From positions 1-48,552 of the forward strand of contig JADBEO010000032.1 in the NCBI GenBank assembly GCA_031316315.1: a stretch of DNA of 48,552 nucleotides, read 5' to 3'. How positions within the stretch are numbered: the first letter of the stretch is position 1; each line of letters starts with the position of its first letter. This DNA is from Chelatococcus sambhunathii. Lineage in GTDB: Bacteria; Pseudomonadota; Alphaproteobacteria; Rhizobiales; Methylopilaceae. A program made the position numbers and the translations under genes. Below the pieces are notes generated by a model. That model ran no database searches. It was not told the DNA's origin and worked only from the letters and a program-made list of their open reading frames with translations. Shown here in pieces: positions 1 through 8,916 of this stretch.

Positions 1-11
1 GTTCCATGTCC

Positions 12-150
12 CCCTCCCCCTTGCGGGGAGGGGTTAGGGGTGGGGGGCCCTCAGGATCAGGCGAAAGCGTCGAACGTAGAGCAACGTCCCTCGCGACGCT
101 TCCCTTCGGAACCACCCCCACCCCTAGCCCCTCCCCGCAAGGGGGAGGGG
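12..150. repeat. Long imperfect inverted repeat, C/G-rich family
   Basis: The left arm (about 12-46) and right arm (about 112-150) are reverse complements over roughly 35 bases with one clear mismatch, and each arm contains its own small hairpin around TTGCGGGGAG. The inner 65 bases are unremarkable. A related but more diverged element lies at 34581-34735. The element sits just upstream of the reductase gene at 198, with the ribosome binding site outside it. Elements like this are common intergenic repeats in Hyphomicrobiales genomes; no transposase is present. Confidence 0.8.
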
Positions 151-197
151 AACAGGCGCACTTCCTTTCATCGGATCCGCTCATAAGGAGCCCTGTC

Positions 198-1082
198 ATG
201 AACGTCGGATTCGTCGGCCTAGGCATCATGGGCAAGCCCATGGCCGGCCACCTCATCGCGGGCGGGCACACGCTGTTCCTGAAGGGCGGCCGAAAGGGCG
301 CGCCGGCCGAGCTGGTGTCGGCCGGCGGCGTCGAATGCGCGAGCGCAGCGGAGGTCGCCGAGAAGTCGGACGTCGTCATCATGATGGTGCCGGACACGCC
401 GGACGTCGAAAAGGTGCTGTTCGGCGAGGACGGCGTCGCGGAAGGTCTGTCCGCAGGCAAGACCGTCGTCGACATGAGCTCGATCTCGCCGATCGAGACC
501 AAGGCCTTCGCGGAGAAGATCTCCGGCCTCGGCTGCGCCTATCTCGACGCGCCGGTGTCCGGTGGTCAGGTCGGCGCCCAGAACGCCGCCCTGTCCATCA
601 TGGTCGGCGGCGACGAGGCGGGCTTCGAGAAGGTCCGGCCGCTGTTCGAACTCATGGGAAAGACCATCACGCTGGTCGGTCCCGCCGGCAGTGGCCAGGT
701 GGCCAAGGTGGCCAACCAGATCATCGTCGCGCTCACCATCGAGGCGGTCGCCGAGGGCCTCGTCTTCGCCGCCAAGGCGGGCGCGGATCCCGCCAAGGTC
801 CGGCAGGCGATCACAGGCGGCCTCGCGACCTCACGGATCCTTGAGCTTCACGGCGAGCGGATGATCAAGCGCACCTTCGATCCGGGCTTCCGAATCGAGC
901 TGCACCAGAAGGACTTGAACCTCGCTCTGGAGAGCGCCAAGGCGCTCGGCGTCCCGCTGCCCTCGACCGCGGTCGCCCAGCAGCTGTTCTCCGTCTGCGT
1001 CGCGAACGGCGGCGCCGGCTGGGACCATTCCGGCATGGTGCGCGCCCTCGAGATCATGGCGGCGCACCAGGTCGCGGAATAG
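198..1082 (+). CDS. garR: 2-hydroxy-3-oxopropionate (tartronate semialdehyde) reductase-like NAD(P)-dependent oxidoreductase
   Basis: This 294-residue protein belongs to the beta-hydroxyacid dehydrogenase family, cytosolic enzymes that reduce tartronate semialdehyde to glycerate or oxidise related hydroxyacids. The N-terminal Rossmann motif GLGIMGKPM is at residues 7-15, the substrate-binding DAPVSGG motif is near 120, and the catalytic-lysine motif GQVAKVANQ is near 170. The length matches GarR/GlxR. The start at 198 follows an AAGGAG ribosome binding site; the frame is open further upstream but only through the inverted repeat, so earlier starts are rejected. The residues after the Rossmann motif are unusual for GarR, so a 3-hydroxyisobutyrate dehydrogenase-like or other substrate is possible. 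The next gene is convergent. Confidence 0.8.
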   Translation: MNVGFVGLGIMGKPMAGHLIAGGHTLFLKGGRKGAPAELVSAGGVECASAAEVAEKSDVVIMMVPDTPDVEKVLFGEDGVAEGLSAGKTVVDMSSISPIETKAFAEKISGLGCAYLDAPVSGGQVGAQNAALSIMVGGDEAGFEKVRPLFELMGKTITLVGPAGSGQVAKVANQIIVALTIEAVAEGLVFAAKAGADPAKVRQAITGGLATSRILELHGERMIKRTFDPGFRIELHQKDLNLALESAKALGVPLPSTAVAQQLFSVCVANGGAGWDHSGMVRALEIMAAHQVAE

Positions 1083-1095
1083 ACGGCTTCTCGGT

Positions 1096-1117
1096 CTCGC
1101 GGCCGACGCGCCGCGAG
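1096..1117. terminator. Hairpin between convergent genes
   Basis: A perfect 8-base stem, CTCGCGGC (1096-1103) with GCCGCGAG (1110-1117), has a 6-base loop. It lies in the 47-base gap between the convergent reductase and ABC transporter genes and could serve both. There is no T-run, so intrinsic termination is uncertain. Confidence 0.4.
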
Positions 1118-1129
1118 GCCCGATGCGCC

Positions 1130-2944
1130 TTACACGGCAAGGGCTTTCGTGAGGTCGCTCGCCTGCCGCTCGAACAGGCGGCGATAGACCCCGTCCTCGC
1201 GCCTGAGCAGGCTCGGATGGTCGCCCTGCTCGACGATGCGGCCCCTGTCGAAAACCAGGATCCGGTCCATCGCTCTGACCGTCGAGAGCCGGTGCGCGAT
1301 GACGATCGTGGTGCGCCCGACCATCAACCGCTCGATCGCCTCCTGGATCAGCCCTTCCGATTCCGAATCGAGGCTCGACGTCGCCTCGTCCAGGATCAGG
1401 ATCGGCGCGTCCGCCAGGAAGGCGCGGGCGATCGCGACACGCTGGCGCTCGCCGCCCGACAGCTTGACGCCGCGTTCGCCCACGAGCGTGGCGTAGCCCT
1501 TGGGCAGGCCCGAGATGAAGCCGTGCGCGTTGGCGAGGGCCGCGGCCCGCTCGATCTCATCCCGCGTCGCCCCGGGCCGCGCATAGGCGATGTTTTCCGC
1601 GAGCGAGCGGTGGAACAGGATCGGCTCCTGCGCCACCGTCGCGATCGCGGCCCTTAGGCTGGCCTGCGTCGCCGAGCCGACGTCCTGCCCGTCGATCGTC
1701 ACCCGCCCGGCCGTCACGTCGTAGAGCCGCTGGATCAGCTTCACGAAGGTCGTCTTGCCGGAGCCGGAGCGGCCCACGAGGCCGACCCGCTCGCCCGCGG
1801 CGATCCCCACCGAGAAGTCGCGATAAAGCGGCGTCGCGTGGCCGCCATAGTGGAAGGTGACGTTTTCGAAGGCGATGCGGCCTTTGTCGATCGCGATCGG
1901 CCGCGCGTCGGCGCGATCGGCGACGCCGACCGGTTCGTCATGCAGTTCAACGAGCTCCTGCAGATCGTTCACTGCGCGCTGCAGGTCAGAGACGTGCATG
2001 CCCACGTCCTTCAGGTAGCCGTGAATCACGCCGAACATCACCAGCACGAAGGCGGCGTCGCCGGGGCTGGCCTGCTGCTTCCACCAGAGCCAGACCGCGG
2101 CCGCGAGAACCGCGGCCCGCAGCATCGCGATGGCCGCGTTCTGGAACGTGATCGTCCAGACCGCGCGCATCCACGTGCGCGTCGTGCGACGGCTCCACTT
2201 GGCGATGACGCGCGACAGCAGCGCCTCCTCCCGCGCTTCCGCGCCGAAGGATTTCACGATCGCGTTGCAGGTCACCGCGTCGGCGAGCGCGCCCCCGAGC
2301 TTCGTGTCCCAGGCGTTGGAGAGCCGCGCCGCCGGGGCGATCCATCCGAGCGCCGCCCACACCGTCAGACCGACATAGGCGAGCGAGCCGACGGCCGCGA
2401 TCAGCCCCATCATCGGCCAGTAGGCGCCGAGGATCGCGGTCGCGCCGACGAGAACCAGCGCCGACGACAGGAGCGAGGCCAGCAGCAGGTCGTTGAACTG
2501 GTCCACCGACCAGATCCCGCGCGTGATCTTGCGCACGGTCGAGCCCGCGAAGCTGTTCGCGTGCCAGTCCGTCGAGAAGCGCTGCACACGGGCGAAGGCC
2601 TCGGCCGCGACGTCGCGCATGACCTTCTGCGTCAACGCGACGATGGCGACGAAGGCGACGTGCCGGAACGCCGCCATCGCGACGCCGAGCGCGACGATCG
2701 CGCCGAGCGCGAGCAGCGCGGCGTCGAGCGCGGCGTTCCGGTCGGGCTCCGCGAAGGCGTCGACGAGCCGCCCCGCAAAAAGCGGGATCGAGACGTCGGC
2801 GGCGGTGTTGAGCGCGATCGCGCCGGCGACCAGCGCCACCCGCGCCTTCTGGCGCGCCCAGTGGGCGAAGACGAATCGCAGGACCCTGAGAAACGGGCTC
2901 GAGGGCGCGACGGCAGGCGGAACTGACAGAGACATGACGATCAT
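1130..2944 (-). CDS. ABC transporter, fused permease and ATP-binding protein (exporter type)
   Basis: A 604-residue half-transporter of the MsbA/multidrug type: an N-terminal membrane domain with about six hydrophobic segments (residues ~20-310) and a C-terminal nucleotide-binding domain. The domain carries Walker A GRSGSGKTT, signature LSGGERQRVAIARA, Walker B ILILDEATSSLD and H-loop IVIAHRLST, so ATP hydrolysis should be intact. It would act as a homodimer, or as a heterodimer with a partner not seen here, in the inner membrane. The substrate cannot be read from sequence; lipid or drug export is family knowledge. An in-frame ATG at 2935 is an equally good start, because neither has a strong ribosome binding site. 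Confidence 0.9.
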   Translation of the reverse strand: MIVMSLSVPPAVAPSSPFLRVLRFVFAHWARQKARVALVAGAIALNTAADVSIPLFAGRLVDAFAEPDRNAALDAALLALGAIVALGVAMAAFRHVAFVAIVALTQKVMRDVAAEAFARVQRFSTDWHANSFAGSTVRKITRGIWSVDQFNDLLLASLLSSALVLVGATAILGAYWPMMGLIAAVGSLAYVGLTVWAALGWIAPAARLSNAWDTKLGGALADAVTCNAIVKSFGAEAREEALLSRVIAKWSRRTTRTWMRAVWTITFQNAAIAMLRAAVLAAAVWLWWKQQASPGDAAFVLVMFGVIHGYLKDVGMHVSDLQRAVNDLQELVELHDEPVGVADRADARPIAIDKGRIAFENVTFHYGGHATPLYRDFSVGIAAGERVGLVGRSGSGKTTFVKLIQRLYDVTAGRVTIDGQDVGSATQASLRAAIATVAQEPILFHRSLAENIAYARPGATRDEIERAAALANAHGFISGLPKGYATLVGERGVKLSGGERQRVAIARAFLADAPILILDEATSSLDSESEGLIQEAIERLMVGRTTIVIAHRLSTVRAMDRILVFDRGRIVEQGDHPSLLRREDGVYRRLFERQASDLTKALAV

Positions 2945-3293
2945 CCCGCCGCCGCGAAAGCGGTCGGCAGGCTCCGGAAAAGACCCGCTGCGGCGGGACG
3001 TCGGGCGCGAGGCGGCGACGTCAGGCGCGCGGTGAAATCGCTAAGGACGACGGGAAAATGTCGGCGGGCGGAGCATGGCGGGCCCCGCGGAGCGGGGACC
3101 TAGCGCAGGCGGCCCGACTCGGTCGCGACAGGGGTGGGCGCGCTGACCATGACGACCATGCAAGTCCCTCCCCGTTCGAGCGACGCTGAATGCGACGCAT
3201 ACGTATTTACCCGTAGGCGATTCGCCGGACAAGTCGCCTCCGACGCGATCACACGCTTGTTCCCCGCACCCGGTCTCTCGCCGGCGAACAATG
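2945..3293. other. Intergenic stretch without a convincing gene
   Basis: About 350 bases upstream of the ABC transporter. Short open frames on both strands (for example 3134-3346 + and 3041-3232 -) have no ribosome binding site, recognisable domain or plausible composition. The region presumably holds the transporter promoter, but I cannot point to a clear -35/-10 pair. Confidence 0.5.
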
Positions 3294-3325
3294 AAAAACG
3301 CCGCCGACCTGATCGGTCGACGGCG
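3294..3325 (-). terminator. Intrinsic terminator of the DUF465 gene
   Basis: On the minus strand an 11-base stem (CGCCGTCGACC with GGTCGGCGGCG, one T-G wobble) with a GATCA loop is followed directly by TTTTT. It lies 33 bases after the stop codon of the minus-strand DUF465 gene. On the plus strand the wobble becomes a C-A mismatch and no T-run follows, so it is directional. Confidence 0.75.
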
Positions 3326-3358
3326 CTTAAAAACCAGACTAACTGACGAATCGCCCGA

Positions 3359-3541
3359 CTAATGTATCGTCGGCTCTGCAGGAGTGAGGCGGGTCATCTC
3401 GTCCTTTATTCGAAGCTTCTTGCGCTTCAGGGCGGTCACCCTCACGTCGTCCGAGCTCGGGTGCATCAACTCGTCTTCGATTTCTTTCTCGATGGCGCGA
3501 TGCTTCTTCTCAAGCTCGGCAAGATGCGACTCGATAGACAT
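3359..3541 (-). CDS. DUF465 (YdcH-like) small helical protein
   Basis: A 60-residue protein with the DUF465 pattern: an N-terminal helix (SHLAELEKKHRAIEKEIEDE), a polar turn around residues 26-35, and a basic second helix with the typical KRKKLRIKDEM segment. The family forms a short coiled-coil hairpin and has no established biochemical role. The gene is divergent from a second DUF465 gene starting 216 bases away and ends at its own intrinsic terminator. Confidence 0.85.
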   Translation of the reverse strand: MSIESHLAELEKKHRAIEKEIEDELMHPSSDDVRVTALKRKKLRIKDEMTRLTPAEPTIH

Positions 3542-3757
3542 TCAGTCCGTCTCCCTCGTCTGTCTTGACGTCATCAGCATGTCACGACCGAGCCGGTCTG
3601 TCGAACGGGATTCGCGCACTTTTGGATCACGGCCGCGTTCATCCGGACGTCCCGTTTCGGGAGCGCCCGCCCATCGTCGACGGACGCGCTTGCCGCCCCT
3701 CTTGCTGAGGGCGATACTGCGCCGACGTGGGGTGGCGTTGGGCGGCGGGCGACGTGC

Positions 3758-3982
3758 ATGACGGGGCGTGACGAGGAAGGGCCGGTCGATGAGGCGGCCG
3801 CCCGCGAGGAACTCGCCCGGCTGCGCGAGGAGCACCGCGACCTCGATCACGCGATCGAGGCGCTGGAGCGCATCGGCGCCGGCGACCGGCTCCAGATCCA
3901 GCGCTTCAAGAAGCGAAAGCTCGGCATCAAGGACCGCATCTCGTTCCTCGAGGACCAGCTGACGCCAGACATCATCGCCTGA
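3758..3982 (+). CDS. DUF465 (YdcH-like) small helical protein, second copy
   Basis: A 74-residue protein with the same two-helix plan: a first helix around ELARLREEHRDLDHAIEAL and a second, basic helix with KKRKLGIKDRISFLED. It is a diverged paralogue of the gene on the opposite strand, with a longer acidic N-terminus. The stop is 7 bases from the convergent SAF-domain oxidoreductase gene. Function is unknown; small helical proteins of this family often occur in multiple copies in alphaproteobacteria. Confidence 0.8.
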   Translation: MTGRDEEGPVDEAAAREELARLREEHRDLDHAIEALERIGAGDRLQIQRFKKRKLGIKDRISFLEDQLTPDIIA

Positions 3983-3989
3983 AGCGCTG

Positions 3990-5345
3990 TCAGCCCGGCC
4001 TGAACGCCGCCTCCATCTCCCGCCGCACCTTGAAGGCTTCGCTGTCGGGCGCCTCCACATCGTCCCAGGTCAGGATCGCGCCTTCCGCGACGGACCGCTT
4101 GAGGCGCACGCCGTGGGCGAGACCGATCGGGAGCGCGCCTTGCGCCAGAGAATCCTCCGCCGGCATGAGCTTGCCCCAGACGGTCCGGCCGCCCTCGCCG
4201 TCCAGCGTGTCGCCGGCCACAAGCGCGGTCTTGGCGCAGGACGCGACGTCGCCGCGAAATCCGGTCGGGCAGCCGGTCGGCTCGCCGCGTAGCGCAGCCG
4301 AGGCGACGCTGACGCCGAGCTCGAGCCCGATCAGATGCGAGGGGCGCCACAGCGCGGCGACGCGCCCCTCGGGGTCGGTCGAGACGCCGTATTCGCCGAA
4401 GCATCGGCGCGCATAGTCGCCGGCGGCGCCGGGCCCTTCCGGCTCGAACACGACATAGACGCCCCACCGCAGGTCGTCGGGGACGTTGCTGCCGTCGCGC
4501 TTCAGGCTCGAGACCACCTCGACCATGCCCGGTCCGTCGAGGACGCCGCCGTCCGCTTTCGGGCGCAGCACGCTCGCAAGCTCGCGCGCGCCCGCCGGCG
4601 GGAAGGTCAGGCCGTCGCGCGGCGCCTTCAGCCCCGTGCCGTTCGCGATGGCCGCCATCTCGATCGCCGACTTGGTGCCGTCCAGGAAGGAGTTGAACAT
4701 CTGCGGGTTCATGCCCGCGAGCCGCGCGCGCTCCGAATCGAGCCCGTAATGGTCCCAGACGGTGTCGGGCGTCGAGGCGTGGTAGGCCGGCAGATACTTT
4801 GTGCCCTTGCCGGCGGCGACGACGCGGAAGCCGCAGGTCCGGGCCCAATCCACCATCTCGCAGACCAGCGCCGGCTGGTCGCCATAGGCCATCGAATAGA
4901 CCAGCCCCGCCCGCACGAACTTCTGTGCGAGATACGGGCCCGCCAGCACGTCCGCCTCGACGTTGACCATCACGATGTGCCGGCCGTTCTCGGCCGCGAG
5001 CAGCGCATGGCGGATTCCCGCCGCCGGGTTGCCGGTCGCATCGATCACCACGTCAAGTCCGTCGGCGCGGATCAGCGCCTCTGGGTCGTCGGTCAGCGCG
5101 ACGCCGCCGGAGCCGCGCGCCTTGTCGAAGCCCGGAACGATCGCCGCTTCCGCGTCCCATCCCGCGGCGGTGAGCGCCGCGCGCGCCCGGTCAGGAGAGA
5201 GGTCCGCGATCCCGTAGAGATGAAGTCCCGGGGTCGTGCGGACCTGCGACAGGAACATCGTGCCGAATTTGCCAGCCCCGATCAGCCCGACGCGGACCGG
5301 GCGGCCTTCATCCGCGCGTTTCCTCAGCTTGGCGGCGAGGTTCAT
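3990..5345 (-). CDS. NAD(P)-dependent oxidoreductase with C-terminal SAF domain
   Basis: A 451-residue protein with an N-terminal Rossmann fold ([13 protein letters not shown] near residue 20) of the homoserine-dehydrogenase-like/Gfo-Idh type. It has a central catalytic-type region and a C-terminal SAF domain (about residues 370-445, containing [17 protein letters not shown]). Proteins of this layout are usually annotated only as SAF-domain or NAD(P)H-dependent oxidoreductases and occur in sugar or polyol catabolic loci; the substrate is unknown. The open frame extends to 5645, but that part overlaps the divergent purE gene and looks non-coding. The ATG at 5345 begins the recognisable protein and follows a GGAGGACG ribosome binding site. 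Confidence 0.8.
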   Translation of the reverse strand: MNLAAKLRKRADEGRPVRVGLIGAGKFGTMFLSQVRTTPGLHLYGIADLSPDRARAALTAAGWDAEAAIVPGFDKARGSGGVALTDDPEALIRADGLDVVIDATGNPAAGIRHALLAAENGRHIVMVNVEADVLAGPYLAQKFVRAGLVYSMAYGDQPALVCEMVDWARTCGFRVVAAGKGTKYLPAYHASTPDTVWDHYGLDSERARLAGMNPQMFNSFLDGTKSAIEMAAIANGTGLKAPRDGLTFPPAGARELASVLRPKADGGVLDGPGMVEVVSSLKRDGSNVPDDLRWGVYVVFEPEGPGAAGDYARRCFGEYGVSTDPEGRVAALWRPSHLIGLELGVSVASAALRGEPTGCPTGFRGDVASCAKTALVAGDTLDGEGGRTVWGKLMPAEDSLAQGALPIGLAHGVRLKRSVAEGAILTWDDVEAPDSEAFKVRREMEAAFRPG

Positions 5346-5532
5346 GCGACGTCCTCCATCTGCGCCGGTCGAACGCCGGCTTGAGCCCGAAATCGCGCGT
5401 AGATCGATCCGGTCAATGCGCGGCCGTTCAACGGCCAGGGACGATACGAAACGCCAGTCCCGCGCCGCTTGCGCCGGGAGCCGCCCTTCCCTATCGTCCG
5501 CGCCCTCATTTCCCGTCCTACGGAGCCTGACC

Positions 5533-6054
5533 ATGGCCGCGGACCTCCGCGCCGACACGCCGCCCGTATCTCCGCTTGTCGCGATCGTCATGGGAAGCCA
5601 GTCCGACTGGGCGACGATGACCCACGCCGCGGAGACGCTCGACAAGCTCGGCGTCGCTTACGAGGCGCGGATCGTCTCGGCGCACCGCACGCCCGACCGG
5701 CTGGTCGCCTTCGCAAAGGGCGCCAAGGCGGAAGGCTTCAAGGCGGTGATCGCCGGCGCCGGCGGCGCCGCGCATCTGCCAGGCATGGTCGCGTCCATGA
5801 CGCCGCTGCCGGTCTTCGGCGTGCCGGTCCAGTCGCACACGCTGTCCGGGCTCGACAGCCTGCTGTCGATCGTCCAGATGCCGGCGGGCGTTCCCGTCGG
5901 CACGCTTGCGATCGGCCGCGCCGGCGCGGTCAACGCGGCGCTGATCGCGGCCTCGGTGCTCGCCCTCTCGGACGAGGCGCTGGCCGGACGTCTCGACGCC
6001 TGGCGCGCCGCGCAGACGGAGAGCGTCGCCGACCACCCGTCTCACGGAGCATGA
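5533..6054 (+). CDS. purE: 5-(carboxyamino)imidazole ribonucleotide mutase
   Basis: PurE converts N5-carboxyaminoimidazole ribonucleotide to carboxyaminoimidazole ribonucleotide in purine synthesis. The 173-residue protein carries the class I signatures GSQSDWATM (near residue 22), SAHRTPDRL (near 52) and [11 protein letters not shown] (near 77). Those are the phosphate and base-binding loops of the octameric enzyme. It overlaps purK by ATGA, the usual translationally coupled arrangement, since PurK makes the unstable substrate of PurE. An upstream extension of the frame to 5236 lies over the divergent neighbour and was not used; ATG 5533 starts just before the conserved domain. Confidence 0.95.
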   Translation: MAADLRADTPPVSPLVAIVMGSQSDWATMTHAAETLDKLGVAYEARIVSAHRTPDRLVAFAKGAKAEGFKAVIAGAGGAAHLPGMVASMTPLPVFGVPVQSHTLSGLDSLLSIVQMPAGVPVGTLAIGRAGAVNAALIAASVLALSDEALAGRLDAWRAAQTESVADHPSHGA

Positions 6055-7142
6055 CCCAGATGGCGACAGCCCCCCTCGCCCCCGGCGCGACGATCGGCAT
6101 TCTCGGCGGCGGCCAGCTCGGCCGGATGATCGCGCTCGCGGCCGCGCCGCTCGGCCTCAAGACGCATGTCTACTGCCCCGATCCCGACAGCCCCGCTTTC
6201 GACGTCGCGAGCGCCCACACCGTCGCGCCTTATGAGGACGAGGCGGCGCTCGCCGCGTTCTGCGACGCGGTCGACGTCGTCACCTACGAATTCGAGAACG
6301 TGCCGGCCGAGACGGCCAAGATCGTCTCCGGCAGGAAGCCGCTCTTTCCCGACGCCCGCGCGCTGGAAACCACGCAGGACCGGCTGACCGAGAAGACCTT
6401 CCTGCGCAAGCTCGGCCTGCCCGTTCCGGACTTCGCACCCGTCGACGACCGCGACGGGCTCGCGGCGGCCATCGCCGCGATCGGCCGCCCGGCGGTGCTG
6501 AAGACCCGCCGCTTCGGCTATGATGGCAAGGGCCAGATCCTCGTGCGGGAAGGCCTCGCGATCGATCAGGCGCTCGCCGCCATGAACGGCCAGCCGGCGA
6601 TACTGGAAGCCTTCGTGCCGTTCCGCGCCGAATGCTCGGTCATCGCGGCGCGCGGGCGCACGGGCGAGTTCCGCGCCTATGACGTGGTCGAGAACCGCCA
6701 CGAAAACCACATCCTGCGCTCGAGCCACGTTCCCGCGCAGATCAAGGCGGAGACGGCGGCTGCGGCGGTCGAGATGGCCCGCAAGATCGCGCAGTCCCTG
6801 AATTATGTCGGCGTGCTCGGCGTCGAGCTTTTCCTCGTCGACGGGCCGGCCGGCGAGCGCGTGATGGTCAACGAGATCGCCCCGCGCGTGCACAATTCCG
6901 GCCACTGGACGATCGAGGGCGCGGCGACCAGCCAGTTCGAGCAGCACGTCCGCGCCATCGCCGGCTGGCCGCTCGGCTCGACCAGGACGCGCGGCGAGGT
7001 GGTGATGACGAACCTCCTCGGCGCGGAGGCGACCCGCTGGCGCGATCTGCTCTCCGAACCCGGCGCGGCGGTCCATCTCTACGGCAAGGGCGACCCGAAG
7101 CCCGGCCGCAAGATGGGGCACGTGACGCGGGTGAAGAGTTAG
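6051..7142 (+). CDS. purK: 5-(carboxyamino)imidazole ribonucleotide synthase
   Basis: PurK carboxylates aminoimidazole ribonucleotide with ATP and bicarbonate, the step before PurE. The 363-residue protein is an ATP-grasp enzyme. It has an N-terminal nucleotide-type fold ([11 protein letters not shown]), TYEFENVP near residue 80, the ATP-grasp core around [12 protein letters not shown], and [17 protein letters not shown] near residue 280 in the metal/ATP site. The ATG overlaps the purE stop; a second in-frame ATG at 6060 is possible. A small DUF6980 gene follows 35 bases later and may be cotranscribed up to the terminator at 7506. Confidence 0.95.
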   Translation: MTQMATAPLAPGATIGILGGGQLGRMIALAAAPLGLKTHVYCPDPDSPAFDVASAHTVAPYEDEAALAAFCDAVDVVTYEFENVPAETAKIVSGRKPLFPDARALETTQDRLTEKTFLRKLGLPVPDFAPVDDRDGLAAAIAAIGRPAVLKTRRFGYDGKGQILVREGLAIDQALAAMNGQPAILEAFVPFRAECSVIAARGRTGEFRAYDVVENRHENHILRSSHVPAQIKAETAAAAVEMARKIAQSLNYVGVLGVELFLVDGPAGERVMVNEIAPRVHNSGHWTIEGAATSQFEQHVRAIAGWPLGSTRTRGEVVMTNLLGAEATRWRDLLSEPGAAVHLYGKGDPKPGRKMGHVTRVKS

Positions 7143-7177
7143 ATCGAATTCTCAGAAGTGGGAACGGCTTCCTGACG

Positions 7178-7444
7178 ATGAAAGCCGAGCGCCGGATAAT
7201 GATAAGATACTGTTGTGAACGGATGGCTTACGACTTGAACCAGTCGTGCGGTCAGCATCCCCATCGCGCGGATTGTCCAGACGCGCTGATCGACATGGTT
7301 CGCGGGGGCTACGGAATCATCGTGCATGACGGCAGCCACAACGTCATAGAGATCGCTTTCTGCCCGTGGTGTGGAGCAAACCTGCCACCGATCGGCGATC
7401 TCGACCTGCCAGCCTGTCCGAAAGCGGACGAGCAAACCGACTGA
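7178..7444 (+). CDS. DUF6980-like small Cys-containing protein
   Basis: An 88-residue protein with CC at residues 12-13, a further Cys/His-rich stretch (CGQHPHRADC) and a CPWCGANLP motif near residue 62, suggesting a small zinc ribbon. The layout, an N-terminal CC, then GIIVHDG, then CPWCG-LP, fits the DUF6980 family, whose function is not established. It lies 35 bases after purK on the same strand, so it may be the last gene of the purEK transcript. An internal ATG (residue 8, or residue 16) could be the true start; no ribosome binding site decides this clearly. Confidence 0.7.
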   Translation: MKAERRIMIRYCCERMAYDLNQSCGQHPHRADCPDALIDMVRGGYGIIVHDGSHNVIEIAFCPWCGANLPPIGDLDLPACPKADEQTD

Positions 7445-7505
7445 CTGGCTCATCGCTGAGCTGGTTTTCGTGGACAAGCCACGCATCCGCTGCTAGACAC
7501 TCCCC

Positions 7506-7553
7506 GACGATGACGCCGCGCGTCGCCCGCGCGGACGTCGTCTTTTTGTTTTT
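7506..7553 (+). terminator. Intrinsic terminator before rpsU
   Basis: A long GC-rich hairpin (7506-7542; arms starting GACGATGACG and ending CGGACGTCGTC, with small bulges) is followed by TTTTTGTTTTT. It ends the upstream purEK/DUF6980 transcript and separates it from rpsU. Confidence 0.75.
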
Positions 7554-7609
7554 CCGGCCGCCTTGCGCGGCCGCTTCGCTACAGACGACAACGCAATCCG
7601 AGGCACGAC

Positions 7610-7831
7610 GTGCAGGTTCTCGTTCGCGACAACAATGTCGACCAGGCCCTGAAGGCCCTCAAGAAGAAGATGCAGCGCGAGGGCATCTTCCGCGAGATGA
7701 AGCTCCGCGGTCACTACGAGAAGCCCTCTGAGAAGAAGGCGCGCGAGAAGGCCGAGGCCGTCCGCCGCGCCCGGAAGCTCGCCCGCAAGCGCGCCCAGCG
7801 CGAAGGCCTGCTCCCGATGAAGAAGAAGTGA
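7610..7831 (+). CDS. rpsU: 30S ribosomal protein S21
   Basis: The 73-residue protein matches S21 along its length ([23 protein letters not shown] at the N-terminus, [19 protein letters not shown] in the middle, very basic C-terminus). S21 joins the small-subunit platform and helps translation initiation. The start is GTG, supported by the family N-terminus and a GAGG ribosome binding site. The gene stands alone between two intrinsic terminators. A 7-base hairpin (CGGCCGC/GCGGCCG, 7555-7573) lies in the presumed leader and might be regulatory or part of the upstream terminator. Confidence 0.95.
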   Translation: MQVLVRDNNVDQALKALKKKMQREGIFREMKLRGHYEKPSEKKAREKAEAVRRARKLARKRAQREGLLPMKKK

Positions 7832-7879
7832 TTCGCCGGCCGCGCCTGCCGCGGCCGCGCTGATCGCTACGCCCGCAAG

Positions 7880-7911
7880 CGCCCGTCCGGACACGCCCGG
7901 CGGGCGTTTTT
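7880..7911 (+). terminator. Intrinsic terminator after rpsU
   Basis: CGCCCG (7880-7885) pairs with CGGGCG (7901-7906), followed by TTTTT (7907-7911). An alternative pairing uses GCCCGC at 7871-7876. It lies 49 bases after the rpsU stop codon. Confidence 0.75.
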
Positions 7912-8019
7912 GCATCCTGGGTCGTCCGCAGTCGGAAAGGCGGGGCGGCATCGCAATCTCGCCGCAATCCGCCTGTGTCTGGGCCGTTACGCTTTCCGAA
8001 CCATCGAGGTGATGAAGCC

Positions 8020-8883
8020 ATGGCTCGTCCGGCGAGCACGATCGCGATCTGGCGCGCCGCCGCGCTGCTCGGCTCCGTCCTGGCGCTGGCGGGGTGCGAC
8101 ACGATGGGCGGCCCGAGCGCGCGCGACGTCGATCCGGACGTCTACGCCGCCCGCACCTCGGACCTGAACTCGCTCACCCAGGTGGTGAACAGCAATCCGA
8201 ACGACCCGGAGGCGCTCAACATGCGCGGCTCCGCCTACGCCCGGCTCGGCCAGTACGACAACGCGATCGGCGACTTCAACCGCGCGCTCCAGATCAACGG
8301 CAATTTCGCCAAGGCCTACGCCAACAGGGCGCTCGCCTATCGCTCCAAGGGCGACAACGGCGCGGCGCTCGCCGACTACAACCGCGCCATCGACGCCGAC
8401 CCGGCCTACGGCTCGGCCTATGTCGGCCGCGGCAACCTCTACCGCACGACGGGCCGGACCGACGCTGCGCTCGCCGACTTCCAGAAGGCGATCGAGGTCG
8501 ACCCCAACAATGCGCAGGCCTGGCACAATCGCGGCCTGATCCACCAGGCCCAGGGTCGGCAGGAAGACGCGATCGACGACTTCACCAAGGCGACCGCGCT
8601 CTCGGTCACGCAGGCCGAGCCCTATATCGGCCGCGGCATGAGCTATCTCGCTTTGGCCGACTACGCCGCAGCGATCGACGACTTCAACACCGCCCGCACG
8701 CTGCAGCCGAAGAACATCGACGCCTGGCTCGGCCGCGCGCAGGCCTTCGAGAAGCGCAACGAACTCGGCAACGCCCGCGCCTCCTACGCCCAGGCGCTCG
8801 GCATCGACGCCCGCAACAAGCAGGCGCTGGAAGGTTTTTCCCGCGTGGGGGGCAAGCGCGGCGAAAGCTATACGGAGAACTGA
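8020..8883 (+). CDS. TPR-repeat lipoprotein
   Basis: A 287-residue protein with a lipoprotein signal peptide (lipobox LALAGC, Cys 26) followed by about six tetratricopeptide repeats. Each repeat shows the A--NRG--Y---G----A--D---AI--DP pattern, roughly residues 55-280. TPR solenoids bind partner proteins; the arrangement resembles NlpI-type envelope scaffolds, but the partner is unknown. The residue after the lipid-carrying Cys is Asp, which in E. coli marks inner-membrane retention; whether this holds in alphaproteobacteria is uncertain. Start 8020 has a GAGGTGATG ribosome binding site and places the signal peptide at the N-terminus. The gene converges on acvB across an inverted repeat. Confidence 0.85.
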   Translation: MARPASTIAIWRAAALLGSVLALAGCDTMGGPSARDVDPDVYAARTSDLNSLTQVVNSNPNDPEALNMRGSAYARLGQYDNAIGDFNRALQINGNFAKAYANRALAYRSKGDNGAALADYNRAIDADPAYGSAYVGRGNLYRTTGRTDAALADFQKAIEVDPNNAQAWHNRGLIHQAQGRQEDAIDDFTKATALSVTQAEPYIGRGMSYLALADYAAAIDDFNTARTLQPKNIDAWLGRAQAFEKRNELGNARASYAQALGIDARNKQALEGFSRVGGKRGESYTEN

Positions 8884-8916
8884 CGGGCCGCGTCAGGGTC
8901 CCGTTGGAAATCGCGC

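Noticed and set aside
6-197. N-terminal extension of the reductase through the inverted repeat
   Set aside because: The extra 64 residues are encoded by repeat DNA and the conserved protein starts at 198 with a good ribosome binding site.
3134-3346. Small open frame of 70 residues upstream of the DUF465 gene
   Set aside because: It has no ribosome binding site, runs through the intrinsic terminator hairpin and has no coding-like composition.
5422-5436. Palindrome GGCCGT-TCA-ACGGCC upstream of purE as a purine operator
   Set aside because: A short GC palindrome is expected by chance here, and I know of no matching purine regulator site in alphaproteobacteria.
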